64,000 bases of DNA from Candidatus Thorarchaeota archaeon (GTDB lineage Archaea > Asgardarchaeota > Thorarchaeia > Thorarchaeales > Thorarchaeaceae), in assembly GCA_013388835.1 (NCBI GenBank), contig JACAEL010000055.1, positions 1-64,000 of the forward strand, written 5' to 3'. The position numbers and the translations under genes were made by a program. Under the pieces are notes generated by a model, which saw nothing but the letters and a program-made list of their open reading frames with translations, searched no databases and was not told where the DNA came from. This document shows, one piece after another, positions 51,378 through 61,051 of the stretch. Numbering within the stretch: the stretch's first letter is position 1; each line of letters begins with the position of its first letter.

Positions 51378-51704
51378 CTAGAACATCTTAAGGATTCCTT
51401 TCTTCTGAAGCCAATCGAGTTCATTACCACGATAGCGCCAGACTACATCGCACTTTGCTTCAGTCTGGAAGTCCCATGGGACTACAAGCACAGTATCGCC
51501 GATTCTCATCCAGACCCGCTTCTTCATCCTGCCCGGGATTCGTCCCACACGAATCTCTCCGTCCTCGCAGCGAACGCGCACCCTGTCAAAGCCTAGCATC
51601 TGGACAATGATACCGAACATCTCACCATCGTTACGATTTGGGACCCTGACTCTCGTTACCTCACCAGTTCCCGCGTCATCGGATTCTCGATTGGACAAAA
51701 ACAT
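51378..51704 (-). CDS. eif1A: Translation initiation factor aIF1A
   Basis: An OB-fold factor that binds the ribosomal A site during initiation. From ATG 51704 the protein has 108 residues, with EVTRVRVPNRNDGEMFGIIVQMLGFDRVRVRCEDG and the basic GRMKKRVWMRIGDTVLV. The longer upstream frame was rejected since it lies before the usual start; a TATA-like gcttaaatg (minus strand, ~51766-51775) sits ~60 bp upstream. Confidence 0.95.
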   Translation of the reverse strand: MFLSNRESDDAGTGEVTRVRVPNRNDGEMFGIIVQMLGFDRVRVRCEDGEIRVGRIPGRMKKRVWMRIGDTVLVVPWDFQTEAKCDVVWRYRGNELDWLQKKGILKMF

Positions 51705-51798
51705 CCTCCATCTGTCATTCAGCTCCGGAAGGAAGCGGAGCGCTGCCAGCTGGAGGCTCTTGAGGCATTTAAGCGTACCGAAACAGAAGTGGGACCTT

Positions 51799-52890
51799 CT
51801 ACTGCGCTGGAGTCTCATCCAACTCTATGACGTACAGAGTATCGTCCAGAAGCAGTGCAGAGACCGTGTCCCCAACTCGGACGGGCACATTTAGTCGCTT
51901 CGAGTCGACTTCGACTGTAGCGAAGGAAGTCAAGTCCATGAAGAGTACTGACTGTCCTTGGCAGTCTGCAACAGCAGTGTATCTCCGCTTCCGTTCCTCA
52001 GAACATATGAACTCTACAGAACTCCACTTGGAACTGCGAGGGTTCACGGCGAAGGTAGTCCCATCAACCAGGTCATAACAGCTCAGATTGCCATGCGCGA
52101 TTGCCTTGGCTTGACACGGATGACCACCGACCATTAGGAAGTCGCCCGCTACAAACCGGGGGAGTCGAAGGACAATGGTCACCCTGTATTTTCCCTTGCT
52201 GCCCGGCTCCTGACTGATGAGCTTATAGTTCTCCTTCCTCTCGGCCAGAAACGTTGACTCAATCTCATCGGATATTCGTCGAGCAAGATGCTCGGACCCT
52301 ATCTTGAAGTCCAAACCGTACTTGTGACGCTCGACTGAAGTCACGAAGGCCTTGACATCCCGACCATAGGCGTCATGAGTCATCTGTGTGACGATGTCGC
52401 TAATTCGCTCAACCTCGTCTTCGGAGAGATGACGCCCTTGAGCTCGAATCTGAAGCACAGCATTGTGATAGCCGCCACTCATCAGCCCACATGTATCGCA
52501 TGTTGCAGGGCTGATGCGGATTTGCACTGGTATCCGCTCCTCATGCGCCTCAAGTTCATTGTGCGACTTGCCATGCGCGACCACGGATAGGTCCACTACA
52601 CGATCAAGCTGACGCTCTATCTCATGGTACAGATCTACGTCAGCATTCAGAAGACTAGCCTCATGCGAGATGAACAGCGCAATCTGCAGGTCTAGCAGTT
52701 CGGTGGCATTCACGTAGTGCTCTAGGATTGGCTTCCAACCACCAGGGAGAGCAACCGCACCACAACGCCTGCAGACTTGCATTGACAGAGGGGAGTCGAT
52801 GTGGACTAGTGGATGTGATTCTCTGTAGCATCGCGGACATAGTCCCTCCACTATCGATTCGGCGCCACATACATAACATGGTGCAGGCAT
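51799..52890 (-). CDS. nmd3: NMD3-family 60S export/ribosome assembly protein
   Basis: Archaeal Nmd3 shares the core of the eukaryotic 60S export adaptor. The 363 residues start with a zinc ribbon (CYVCGAESIVEGLCPRCYRE) and a second CxxC (QVCRRCGAV); CDTCGLMSGGYH opens the central Nmd3 domain, followed by OB-like and beta-barrel regions. ATG 52890 precedes APCYVCG directly. Confidence 0.9.
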   Translation of the reverse strand: MPAPCYVCGAESIVEGLCPRCYRESHPLVHIDSPLSMQVCRRCGAVALPGGWKPILEHYVNATELLDLQIALFISHEASLLNADVDLYHEIERQLDRVVDLSVVAHGKSHNELEAHEERIPVQIRISPATCDTCGLMSGGYHNAVLQIRAQGRHLSEDEVERISDIVTQMTHDAYGRDVKAFVTSVERHKYGLDFKIGSEHLARRISDEIESTFLAERKENYKLISQEPGSKGKYRVTIVLRLPRFVAGDFLMVGGHPCQAKAIAHGNLSCYDLVDGTTFAVNPRSSKWSSVEFICSEERKRRYTAVADCQGQSVLFMDLTSFATVEVDSKRLNVPVRVGDTVSALLLDDTLYVIELDETPAQ

Positions 52891-52949
52891 TGCACTCCAC
52901 CAATTGCGTATTCTGTGCACGCATTATAAGCTGCTTGATGCGACGACAT

Positions 52950-53249
52950 CTATAGACGAACCCACATCGCATGTGGTTGCCCGTCTATGTAGACGACAGC
53001 CTGTCTGTGCACCATTCCTGCATCGATTGCAGCTTTGACCGTGGTCGCACCGACCATGTTGACGATTGTGGCACGCTGCATGTGCTCAAGGCATGTCTTC
53101 AAGTCCACCAGCTCGCCGCCATAGAACTCCTCACTGACCTTGAACTGAAGGTCTCCCTGAACCAAGGTCTTTCCAAGGAGCTCCTTATCACAGACTGCGA
53201 CGAGGTAGTGCTCGAGGGTCTCTCTCACGCGCATATAGACAGAACTCAT
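52950..53249 (-). CDS. DUF424-family protein
   Basis: A small archaeal-specific family of unknown function. The 99 residues match its pattern: VAVCDKELLGKTLVQGDLQFKVSEEFYGGE and VNMVGATTVKAAIDAGMV. It lies between nmd3 and aIF2-beta, an order that recurs in archaea and suggests a translation-related role. Confidence 0.85.
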   Translation of the reverse strand: MSSVYMRVRETLEHYLVAVCDKELLGKTLVQGDLQFKVSEEFYGGELVDLKTCLEHMQRATIVNMVGATTVKAAIDAGMVHRQAVVYIDGQPHAMWVRL

Positions 53250-53265
53250 GAGATCACCATATTGT

Positions 53266-53679
53266 TTACACGGGCCTTATCGCGGTACGTGCACCACAAG
53301 CCGTGCAGACCAGATAGTAGGCACCACTCTCATGGGACTCGTTAGTATCTGGACGACCACAGACAGGGCATATCACGTACTGGTTTATGTACTGCCACAG
53401 TAGATCCTCTATCTGTTTCGGCGAGAACTTCCCATTGAATGCAGCCCCACTGCCTTCGAAAATGCCTGCAGTAGCGAGCTGACCAGACACATACTTCAAG
53501 ACCTCCTTCCCGGAGCGATTCAAGACGTCAACTATCTCCTGAAAGTTCTGCCAATAGCTCCGGTTGCCCTGGACCATCAGCTCCACAGGTGGCACTTGGA
53601 ACCGCTCTCCGGTTCGTTTGAAAGCGTCTTCCGGCACCTGTGACCGAGCACGTTGCAGCAGGCGTTCGTAGTCATCCAT
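53266..53679 (-). CDS. eif2B: Translation initiation factor aIF2 subunit beta
   Basis: Part of the aIF2 complex that delivers initiator tRNA. The 137 residues from ATG 53679 read DDYERLLQRARSQVPEDAFKRTGERFQVP, then the helix core and the C-terminal zinc ribbon CPVCGRPDT...CTACGA. An upstream TTG at 53757, directly after the RPA stop, would add 26 residues without family support. Confidence 0.95.
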   Translation of the reverse strand: MDDYERLLQRARSQVPEDAFKRTGERFQVPPVELMVQGNRSYWQNFQEIVDVLNRSGKEVLKYVSGQLATAGIFEGSGAAFNGKFSPKQIEDLLWQYINQYVICPVCGRPDTNESHESGAYYLVCTACGARTAIRPV

Positions 53680-53757
53680 ACTGGTATTCCAGTCGGCATC
53701 GCTATTGAAGCTTCTGCTTGGTGAGACTCTCAGTTCAAAGATTCCTTCAGAGAACAA

Positions 53758-54540
53758 CTAAGATGGAACAAACCACCCGACCTTCACTTCTCTGATTAGC
53801 TGCTTCTCTTGAAGGTCAATGACATGCAGCTGGACTTCAGACTTCTGAATCCCCTTGGCCGCAAACTCCTCTGCAATCCTCTTGATGTCGACCCCTTTGT
53901 CTCCGGCATTGGCCCTGATGAACTCGAGTATCTGACCGGGCAGTGTATGGTCCTCCTTCTCTCGCGCTGCACCAGAACCTCTTCGCGACTTCTTCTCCGA
54001 GCGCGTCTCAGCAGTAGCTCGGACACTCTCTGCAGGCTTGGTCATCTCTGGCACTTCCACTGTGGGACGAGAGTCATCGCGATCTGTGTCAGCTTGCAAT
54101 GGCACACCGGTTAGTCTGATAATCCCCATGCTACGCTCTAGTATGTGTAGGGTTATGTAGTTCGGATTCTTCAATTCTCGAATCACTTCAGGTTCAATGT
54201 ACACCTCAGGGCTCTGTCCCTCCTGTCCTTGTGACTGACGCAGCTTCCCAACCACCAGCACGAGTCCGCCCTTGTTGGTTGTCTTGACCAGCCCAAGCTT
54301 TCGAGGGTCCGAGTCCCATGCCTTCACTCGAACAGTCCCAGTGGTGTCATCAAGGGTGATTGTGGCAAACTCCTTGTCCTTCTTTGACTGGAATCTGTCA
54401 ACAACATGACCTACTGTGAGAATCCGTCGCATCTCCACCCCGTTTGGAGTCACAAACCTGGGACCATCGCCTTCTGAACGCAATTCACAGCTCTCAATGT
54501 CGTGCAGATTCACCCTAACAGCAGCTATGCGCTCTTTCAT
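53758..54540 (-). CDS. RPA-like single-stranded DNA-binding protein (RPA32-like) with winged helix
   Basis: The 260 residues include an OB fold (RILTVGHVVDRFQSKKDKEFATITLDDTTGTVRVKAWD...YIEPEVIREL), then a charged linker and a C-terminal winged helix (LPGQILEFIRANAGDKGVDIKRIAEEFAAKGIQKSEV), the arrangement of eukaryotic RPA32. The protein binds single-stranded DNA in replication and repair. It lies next to aIF2-beta and close to fen. Confidence 0.88.
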   Translation of the reverse strand: MKERIAAVRVNLHDIESCELRSEGDGPRFVTPNGVEMRRILTVGHVVDRFQSKKDKEFATITLDDTTGTVRVKAWDSDPRKLGLVKTTNKGGLVLVVGKLRQSQGQEGQSPEVYIEPEVIRELKNPNYITLHILERSMGIIRLTGVPLQADTDRDDSRPTVEVPEMTKPAESVRATAETRSEKKSRRGSGAAREKEDHTLPGQILEFIRANAGDKGVDIKRIAEEFAAKGIQKSEVQLHVIDLQEKQLIREVKVGWFVPS

Positions 54541-54608
54541 TCCTAGGACCTGCCTGTTCAGTGTTCATTTACTGCGTGATGCTATTTATCGTATACGCAA
54601 ACAGCCGT

Positions 54609-55619
54609 TCACATGAAATCGGAGAGAGCACTCTGACGTGAACCACTCAGACGCGAAAGACCAGTATTCACTCGCTCCTCGCTAAAGTTGTGCTCCCTGC
54701 AGAGTATCCTCAGTACGGCATCCTCATTCGGGTCAGTCCAATGAAGCTGTGGCGTTTCAATGGAAGGGGGATTGAGGAATATGTTTCGGATCTCGTCCAC
54801 AGAGAAGTCCAACCGGATCTTGGCTGCCTCTGCTGCGGTTTCCAGTCTTCCGTGTTGCTTGATCAGTTTGACAGCTTTCTTCCACCCGACCCCAGCCACC
54901 TTTTCATTGTAGTCGGTACCCAAGAGGATTGCCACATCAATCAGCTGTACGCGGGTTAGGCCCAACACTCGAAGGTTTACTTCAAGGTCGACCACCTCGG
55001 GAAGCACTGTCTTGAAGCCGCCGCCTCGTGATGCGCGCCTCCTGCCGCTCACTGACAGATTACGAATCACGCGGGGACTGCCGTACAACAATGAGTCGTA
55101 GTCTTGGCTTGCGCTGGCCCACACTTCGCCGGAACGGGCCATCTGTGCAGCGAGAGCCTCGCCTTCAGAGGGAGCCTGAACACAAGGGACTCCAAGTGCC
55201 TGCAGCAGCAGCTTGCTCTCCTCGACCATCTCTCCACTCAGTCTAGAACTTCCTTGTGCGGCCTTCCTTGCATCTTCGATACGGCCCTCTTCCCTGGCTT
55301 GTATCCAGTCTTCGTAGGCTGCATCCCGGGCCATGCGTCGCCTCTCAATCTCTGCGGCCTTGAGCAGTGGAGACTCCCCGTCAAACACATACACAGGTCG
55401 AATCTCATGCTCAAGCAAGTTAAGGGTTCTATAGAAGAGACCAGTCAGATGGCTCGTCACTCGTCCTTTGAAGTCTTGGAGTGGAGTGCCATCAGGTTGT
55501 CGAATGGTAGCAAGGAACTGATAGAGTGTGTTGAATGCATCGATAGCGATGGCCTTACGAGCAAGTTCATTCAGACTGATTGTTTCCGCGGTGACTACGT
55601 CGCCAAGTTTGGTACCCAC
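54609..55619 (-). CDS. fen: Flap endonuclease 1
   Basis: Removes 5' flaps in Okazaki fragment processing. From GTG 55619 the 336 residues show VGTKLGDVV, IAIDAFNTLYQFL, PVYVFDGESP, QAPSEGEALAAQMA, ASQDYDSLLYG and the H3TH segment LLGTDYNEKVAGVGWKKAVKLIK. The extreme C-terminus, QSALSDFM, resembles a PCNA-binding PIP box. The longer upstream frame was rejected because the family begins at VGTKL. Shares a TATA-rich region with the small zinc-ribbon gene. Confidence 0.96.
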   Translation of the reverse strand: MGTKLGDVVTAETISLNELARKAIAIDAFNTLYQFLATIRQPDGTPLQDFKGRVTSHLTGLFYRTLNLLEHEIRPVYVFDGESPLLKAAEIERRRMARDAAYEDWIQAREEGRIEDARKAAQGSSRLSGEMVEESKLLLQALGVPCVQAPSEGEALAAQMARSGEVWASASQDYDSLLYGSPRVIRNLSVSGRRRASRGGGFKTVLPEVVDLEVNLRVLGLTRVQLIDVAILLGTDYNEKVAGVGWKKAVKLIKQHGRLETAAEAAKIRLDFSVDEIRNIFLNPPSIETPQLHWTDPNEDAVLRILCREHNFSEERVNTGLSRLSGSRQSALSDFM

Positions 55620-55719
55620 GAGAGAACACTCCGTGTATGTCAATCTCGATGTGTCGGGTGCCCAAGATGGACACAGGACGAAACTGGTTGAGGACAGTCT
55701 CATGCGTATTCTTCGTTAG

Positions 55720-55730
55720 GTTTATAAAAA
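55720..55730. promoter_or_regulatory. TATA element between fen and the zinc-ribbon gene
   Basis: gtttataaaaa is AT-rich on both strands, lying ~70 bp from the plus-strand start and ~100 bp from the fen start. It may serve both directions. Confidence 0.4.
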
Positions 55731-55796
55731 CCCCAATGATGGGGGCCAAGAGTCAGGACCGAGAGAACAGTTCCTTCGGGTGATATATTGGCATCC

Positions 55797-55964
55797 ATGA
55801 AAGCAATCAGGTGTACCTCCTGCCACAGGTCTGTTTCCCCACAAGGGAGAAATGTGAAGTTCAGTTGCCCACAATGCGGTGGCTTCACCATATGGCGATG
55901 CGAAGTGTGTCGGAAGTTCTCCGTGAGGTACAGCTGTCCGAACTGCGGCTTTGAGGGGCCGTAG
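55797..55964 (+). CDS. Small archaeal zinc-ribbon protein
   Basis: A 55-residue protein with four CxxC pairs: CTSC, CPQC, CEVC and CPNC, in the pattern RCTSCHRSVSP...SCPQCGG...RCEVCRKFSVRYSCPNCGFEGP. This matches small archaeal zinc-finger proteins encoded next to aEF1-beta; the precise function is unknown. It starts ~70 bp after the TATA box and precedes aEF1-beta by 19 bp. Confidence 0.9.
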   Translation: MKAIRCTSCHRSVSPQGRNVKFSCPQCGGFTIWRCEVCRKFSVRYSCPNCGFEGP

Positions 55965-55983
55965 AGAATGGAGTTGATTTGAC

Positions 55984-56250
55984 ATGGCGCGAGTAGTTGT
56001 CACGCTCCGGATAATGCCTGAAGATGTCGATGTGAATCTCGACCAGCTTCTCAAGAAGATCAAGGCAGCTGTGCCACGCGGCACTGATGTGCGAGCGCAC
56101 GAGATAGTGCCAGTTGCGTTCGGTCTCAAGGCAATCCGGCTCAATGTGGCGCGAGAGGAGTCTGCTGGAGGCGTGGACGACATCGAAGCTGCCATAACCG
56201 CCATTGATGGTGTTGCCCAAGTGGATGTCGAGATGCTCTCACGGGTGTGA
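55984..56250 (+). CDS. ef1B: Elongation factor 1-beta (aEF1B)
   Basis: A guanine nucleotide exchange factor for aEF1A. The 88 residues (VVVTLRIMPEDVDVNLDQLLKKIKAAVP; HEIVPVAFGLKAIRLNVA; IEAAITAIDGVAQVDVE) form the small alpha-beta domain of the archaeal family. It forms an operon with the upstream zinc-ribbon gene. Confidence 0.95.
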   Translation: MARVVVTLRIMPEDVDVNLDQLLKKIKAAVPRGTDVRAHEIVPVAFGLKAIRLNVAREESAGGVDDIEAAITAIDGVAQVDVEMLSRV

Positions 56251-56411
56251 CCATTGTCAGCCTGCTATGCAGAGCGCTCACATGTGCAGGTTAATAACTT
56301 CAAGAAAAACTCATTTGCAAGTCGGCAGCCCGAGAAGATAAAGGGCGGTCGTGGAAGCCGTCCATTCCGACACTGCACCGCTTCCGATGTCATGGAGGTT
56401 GAGTTCGCGCA

Positions 56412-58622
56412 TTGAATGAGATCGTTCTAAAGGTGGCCGAAGCAGAGCACCGCGACATAGGCCGATTCATCGTACGTATTGATGCCATATCGATGGAAGC
56501 TCTCGGAGTGAGAACCGGTGACATCATCCAAATCAAAGGAAAACGGACTACGGCAGCGATAGCCTGGCCAGCCTATCAAGGGGACAAGGGAAGAGAAATC
56601 ATACGAATGGATGGGCGCATCAGAAGGAATGCGGGTGTGAGCCTCAGCGAGAAAGTGACCGTCATGCGCGCAGAAGAACAACCTGCAAGAAACGTCACAC
56701 TTGCGCCCACCTCTGTGCCAATCCGACCTGAACCCAGGTTTGAGGAATTCGTCAAGAGAAAGCTGCTGAATTGCCCTGTGACACTGCAAGACACTGTATA
56801 CATCCCGATTCTGGGACGCGCTATACCCTTTAAGGTCACAGACGTGAAACCTGGCGGAACAGTGGTCATTCAACACTCCACGATACTGACCATCACTGAG
56901 AAACCCACTGGAGAGACCACTGCAACATCGGAGGTCACATACGAGGACATTGGTGGACTCGGACCCGAGATACAGAAAATCCGAGAGATGGTGGAGCTTC
57001 CCATGCGACATCCGGAACTCTTCAAGCGACTGGGAATCGACCCACCGAGGGGACTGATACTCCATGGACCACCAGGCACAGGAAAGACACTCATGGCCAA
57101 GGCTGTGGCCAACGAGTCAGACGCGAACTTTGTGCACATAAACGGCCCGGAAATCATGTCAAAGTTCTATGGCGAGTCAGAACAGAAGCTGAGAAAGATC
57201 TTCGAAGATGCGGAGGAGAACGCCCCGAGCATCATTTTCATCGATGAGCTGGACGCGATAGCCCCCAAGCGTGAAGAAGTCCAGGGGGAGGTTGAGCGAA
57301 GGGTTGTCGCTCAGCTCTTGGCAACAATGGATGGTCTGAAGTCCAGAGGACAGGTCATAGTGATTGGAGCCACCAACAGGGTCAACTCACTAGACCCCGC
57401 ATTGCGAAGGCCCGGCAGATTCGACCGTGAGATAGAGATAGGTGTTCCTGATGAGGCTGGGAGGATGGAAGTCCTCCACATACACACAAGGGAGATGCCT
57501 CTTACCAGTGAGGGGGAGGGAAAAGTACAGCTTGAAGCATTGGCCAAGGACACGCACGGCTTTGTGGGCGCAGATCTGCACGCACTGTGTCGTGAGGCTG
57601 CAATGAAGGCACTCAGGAGGTATCTGCCAGACATCCTGTCGAACATGGTAGAGAGTAGCGAGGAGATTCCTGAAGAGGTCCTCATGAAACTTGAAGTCAA
57701 CAACAATGACTTCAAGGAGGCACTGAAAGAAGTAATGCCCTCTGCGATAAGAGAGGTCTTTGTGGAGATACCCAACGTTCACTGGGACCAGATTGGAGGA
57801 CTGGAAAGCGTCAAGCGTGAACTTCGTGAAGTTGTAGAGTGGCCCCTGAACCGTCCAGAGGTATTCAAACGAATGGGAATATCCCCTCCAAAGGGAGTAC
57901 TCATATACGGTCCTCCAGGATGCGGAAAGACGCTCCTAGCAAGGGCCGTGGCAACCGAGAGCAAGGCGAACTTCATCAGCGTCAAGGGTCCCGAACTCAT
58001 CTCAAAGTGGGTGGGCGAGAGCGAAAAGGCAATCCGTGAGGTCTTCAGAAAGGCAAGGACCGCAGCTCCCTCACTGATATTCTTTGACGAGATAGATGCG
58101 ATAGCTCCGTCCAGAGGACGGGTTTCTGACGGCAGTCTGGTCACAGAGCGTGTCATAAGCCAGCTCCTGACCGAGATGGACGGCTTGGAGTCCATGAAAG
58201 ATGTCGTCGTCCTCGCTGCGACGAATCGGCCAGACCTCATAGACAGGGCGCTGCTCAGGACAGGTCGGTTTGACAGATGGGTCTTTGTTGATGCACCAGA
58301 TGAACTCAGCAGACGGGAGATATTCAAGCTCTACACAGTAGATGCAGGAATGCCGCTGAACAAGGATGTGGACCTTGACGAACTTGCGCGCCTGACATCC
58401 AACTATGTGGGAGGCGACATTGAAGCACTGTGCAGAGAAGCGGCCATCCGCGCCCTCAGGGAGGACATGGAAACGAAGGAGGTGTCAATGAGGCACTTCA
58501 AGGAGGCCATGACAAGCATGCAAGCATCTGTTTCAAAGGAGGACATCGAACGTTATAAGAACCTAGACAAAGAACTTAGGAGAGTTCGGGAGTCCTCCGG
58601 TACTGGAGGAGCATATGTCTAG
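56412..58622 (+). CDS. cdc48: CDC48/p97-type AAA+ ATPase
   Basis: A hexameric unfoldase that pulls proteins from complexes and feeds the proteasome. The 736 residues have a double-psi N domain (~1-170), then two AAA modules: [12 protein letters not shown] and [12 protein letters not shown] in the first; [12 protein letters not shown] and [15 protein letters not shown] in the second, each followed by an arginine-finger region ([21 protein letters not shown]). The tail lacks the eukaryotic HbYX and ends in SSGTGGAYV. The start is TTG 56412. Confidence 0.97.
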   Translation: MNEIVLKVAEAEHRDIGRFIVRIDAISMEALGVRTGDIIQIKGKRTTAAIAWPAYQGDKGREIIRMDGRIRRNAGVSLSEKVTVMRAEEQPARNVTLAPTSVPIRPEPRFEEFVKRKLLNCPVTLQDTVYIPILGRAIPFKVTDVKPGGTVVIQHSTILTITEKPTGETTATSEVTYEDIGGLGPEIQKIREMVELPMRHPELFKRLGIDPPRGLILHGPPGTGKTLMAKAVANESDANFVHINGPEIMSKFYGESEQKLRKIFEDAEENAPSIIFIDELDAIAPKREEVQGEVERRVVAQLLATMDGLKSRGQVIVIGATNRVNSLDPALRRPGRFDREIEIGVPDEAGRMEVLHIHTREMPLTSEGEGKVQLEALAKDTHGFVGADLHALCREAAMKALRRYLPDILSNMVESSEEIPEEVLMKLEVNNNDFKEALKEVMPSAIREVFVEIPNVHWDQIGGLESVKRELREVVEWPLNRPEVFKRMGISPPKGVLIYGPPGCGKTLLARAVATESKANFISVKGPELISKWVGESEKAIREVFRKARTAAPSLIFFDEIDAIAPSRGRVSDGSLVTERVISQLLTEMDGLESMKDVVVLAATNRPDLIDRALLRTGRFDRWVFVDAPDELSRREIFKLYTVDAGMPLNKDVDLDELARLTSNYVGGDIEALCREAAIRALREDMETKEVSMRHFKEAMTSMQASVSKEDIERYKNLDKELRRVRESSGTGGAYV

Positions 58623-58646
58623 TGAATCCAAAAGGAGTCTAGAGAG

Positions 58647-58907
58647 ATGTCAACATGGACTGCAATCCCGCTTCGAACGCTCATAATGAACATCCTCAGT
58701 GGACGTCATGGTGTGATACTGGATGACGAACTTGAGCGAGCACTCCAAGCGGAACTTGGCAAGCAACCAAGCGAGGCAGAACTCAACTCTGCCCTGATGC
58801 AGCTTGAGATTAATGGGCTGGTCCACGTGAGCCAGATAATGAAGACAAGACGCAGGATTGAGGTCATCAGAGAGGACCACGAGTTCCTTGCAGTCGATGA
58901 GGACTAG
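58647..58907 (+). CDS. Small winged-helix-like protein of unknown function
   Basis: The 86 residues have the helix-turn-strand pattern of a winged helix (LDDELERALQAELGKQPSEAELNSALMQLEINGLVHVSQIMKTRRRIEVI). It could bind DNA or RNA. It is 24 bp after cdc48 and 24 bp before the FAD synthase gene on the same strand. Confidence 0.7.
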   Translation: MSTWTAIPLRTLIMNILSGRHGVILDDELERALQAELGKQPSEAELNSALMQLEINGLVHVSQIMKTRRRIEVIREDHEFLAVDED

Positions 58908-58931
58908 CTGGAGAGTGGAGGCCTGGATTTC

Positions 58932-59384
58932 GTGTCAGGCAAGAGAGTCCTCGCAGCGGGCAAGTTCGATTTGCTTCACTTGGGTCATCTCGCCTACTTG
59001 GAGCAAGCAAGGGAACTAGCCGGAGAGGACGGTGAGCTAGTAGTCGTCGTGGCGCGGGACAAGACTGTGCTCAGAGAGAGGAACAGAGCACCCATATTCC
59101 CGGAGGAGCACAGGAGACGGATTGTCGCCGCACTACGAGTGGTTGACAGAGCGATTCTTGGTTACGATACTTATGATCACACAAAGATAGTGGTAGATAT
59201 CAAACCAGACATCGTCGCTCTTGGATATGACCAGTATGCAGACATTGAGGCACTTGAGGCAAGGTTTCAAAGCCTAGGAATGAAGACCAAGATTGTTCGA
59301 CTGGAGAAGAGAGAGGCGGATAGCCTGAGCTCTTCAACACAGATAAGACACCGCATAATCGAGCACTACTCGGACACCATATGA
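58932..59384 (+). CDS. ribL: FAD synthase (RibL-type cytidylyltransferase)
   Basis: Joins AMP to FMN to make FAD. The 150 residues include AAGKFDLLHLGHLAYLEQA (HxGH nucleotidyl-transfer motif), IFPEEHRRRIVAALRVVDRAILG and SSSTQIRHRI, the archaeal RibL pattern. The start is GTG 58932. It converges with the GT-C-like gene 7 bp away. Confidence 0.9.
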   Translation: MSGKRVLAAGKFDLLHLGHLAYLEQARELAGEDGELVVVVARDKTVLRERNRAPIFPEEHRRRIVAALRVVDRAILGYDTYDHTKIVVDIKPDIVALGYDQYADIEALEARFQSLGMKTKIVRLEKREADSLSSSTQIRHRIIEHYSDTI

Positions 59385-59391
59385 GAGAGGA

Positions 59392-60747
59392 CTAGATGAT
59401 CAGCTCCCCTCGTGCCTCCGCCTCTCTAATCATATCAGCCATGCGTTCACGCCTCTCAATCTCGAACTTCCATACAACAAAGAGGACAGAGGCAATAGCC
59501 ACCATCACACCTACACCCACGAGCGTGTACCAGCCGAGGATGAAGTGACGATAGAAGTCTTGTGCAGGCCCTGTAATGAAGTACGGCCAGTTGCAGATAA
59601 GCCCGAACGCATACAGAAAGCCCACGACGGTGATGAGCTTCAAGTAGGCTATACAGTCCTCGTCTCGATCAAGAACCAGTATCATCAGACCCAGCCAGAA
59701 TAGATACCAAGGCATAACCCAACGGTATACAATCAGTATTGCCGGAAGCATATAGACATACAGGGGCTTCATTACCAGTAGACGCTTGAACAGCAGGCGG
59801 AAAGGCCTCAGAATCGAACTGCCTGTATAAGGCTCCGCAAGAGAGACCTGACTGAGGTCGTGAAGACTAGGGATGAATGGGCGGAGCGTATAGACCATGA
59901 AGGCAATGTAGACTGTAAGTGGAATCAGTCCCGCGGGCCAGAAATAGGTCTCGGTTGTACCAAGTACTGGTGTTGCCCAACCGAAGCCCGGATACAGTGG
60001 GTTGACTATCTGCTCGCTGTAGGATGGGGTGTTCAGGAAGTGGTTTAGCAGAGAGTCGTAGCTTAGTCCTTGTGAGAGGAATGGAATCACAGTAAGGAGC
60101 ATCGAGGCTCCGAACCACAGAACCGAAGAAGGAGCCTCTAAGAACATGAGTGGGAGTAGTACTCCGGGGTATATCTTCGTCTGGACAGCAAGACCCAGCG
60201 TGAACATCGCCTTGCCTCGCTGGCCCTCGCTTCGAAGTATCATCGCCATGAGCATCAGACAGTCCGCAAGTGGCTCAAGCTTTCCACCACCGGCCGACAG
60301 TATCAGACCGTAGACGAAATAGCCTCCAAAGAAGAGCCGGGCCCACCTGGCAGTGTATAGCCTGTTACCCAGAAGGACTGCAATCATGACCAAGTTCAGA
60401 TTGAACACTAGGACGAGAAGGAAGTTCAACCACAAGGGCTGTAGGTCGTTCACACCTGGAAACAGCCAAGTCGCTATAGAGAAGAAAATCAAGGCAAAGA
60501 CGGGATACTCATATGTTATGTTTCCCAGGTAGCTGGGTAAGGTGTGTTCCCCGTCGTTGTAGCCCCATTCAGGAGGCAGTGCGGCCGCGAGTTCCTCGTC
60601 AGTCATATTGTAGACTTCGAAGTGGTATATCCAGAAGGCCTCACCGTACATCTCATCCCGGTTTCGATCACGCTGAATGACCAGTGAATTACCGATAGGT
60701 ATGGCGACTATAGAAATGACAAGACTGAGTACCAGGTATCGCCGCAT
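59392..60747 (-). CDS. GT-C-like multi-pass membrane glycosyltransferase (GT87-like)
   Basis: About 451 residues with ~10 membrane segments. The first extracytoplasmic loop contains DEMYGEAFWIYHFEVYN and the segment NITYEYPVFALIFFSI; a catalytic-type Asp/Glu-rich loop after the first helix and FGWATP later resemble alpha-mannosyltransferases that use dolichyl-phosphate sugars. The start is uncertain; ATG 60747 places the first helix at the N-terminus, whereas the frame stays open to 60930. A possible partner in glycan assembly with the Alg7-like enzyme. Confidence 0.7.
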   Translation of the reverse strand: MRRYLVLSLVISIVAIPIGNSLVIQRDRNRDEMYGEAFWIYHFEVYNMTDEELAAALPPEWGYNDGEHTLPSYLGNITYEYPVFALIFFSIATWLFPGVNDLQPLWLNFLLVLVFNLNLVMIAVLLGNRLYTARWARLFFGGYFVYGLILSAGGGKLEPLADCLMLMAMILRSEGQRGKAMFTLGLAVQTKIYPGVLLPLMFLEAPSSVLWFGASMLLTVIPFLSQGLSYDSLLNHFLNTPSYSEQIVNPLYPGFGWATPVLGTTETYFWPAGLIPLTVYIAFMVYTLRPFIPSLHDLSQVSLAEPYTGSSILRPFRLLFKRLLVMKPLYVYMLPAILIVYRWVMPWYLFWLGLMILVLDRDEDCIAYLKLITVVGFLYAFGLICNWPYFITGPAQDFYRHFILGWYTLVGVGVMVAIASVLFVVWKFEIERRERMADMIREAEARGELII

Positions 60748-61051
60748 CTCATAAATCTTGTAGGAGATGGTCCGGAGCAATACGAGAGACCTCCATTCTC
60801 GTGACTGATGTGTGGCTCTAAGGGAGCGCTTGGACAGCGTAATTAACCTTTTGTCAAAGTCCTGTGTAGATGTCGGGCAGATGGACGGAATCGAACAGCG
60901 TACATCAATGCTCTGGTCAGCTCCAGTCAATCGGACATATGCTCAGGCACAACATTGTCTGTCTGCACAAGTCCATCGAGTCGTCAAAGTGCCACGACGA
61001 CGGAGAGGCCTCGCTTCGATGCGACCTCGCTCCAAGCTGCCTGCACCTCTG

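Noticed and set aside
53680-53757. N-terminal extension of aIF2-beta from TTG 53757
   Set aside because: The family begins near DDYERLL; the extension lacks family support and starts directly after the RPA stop.
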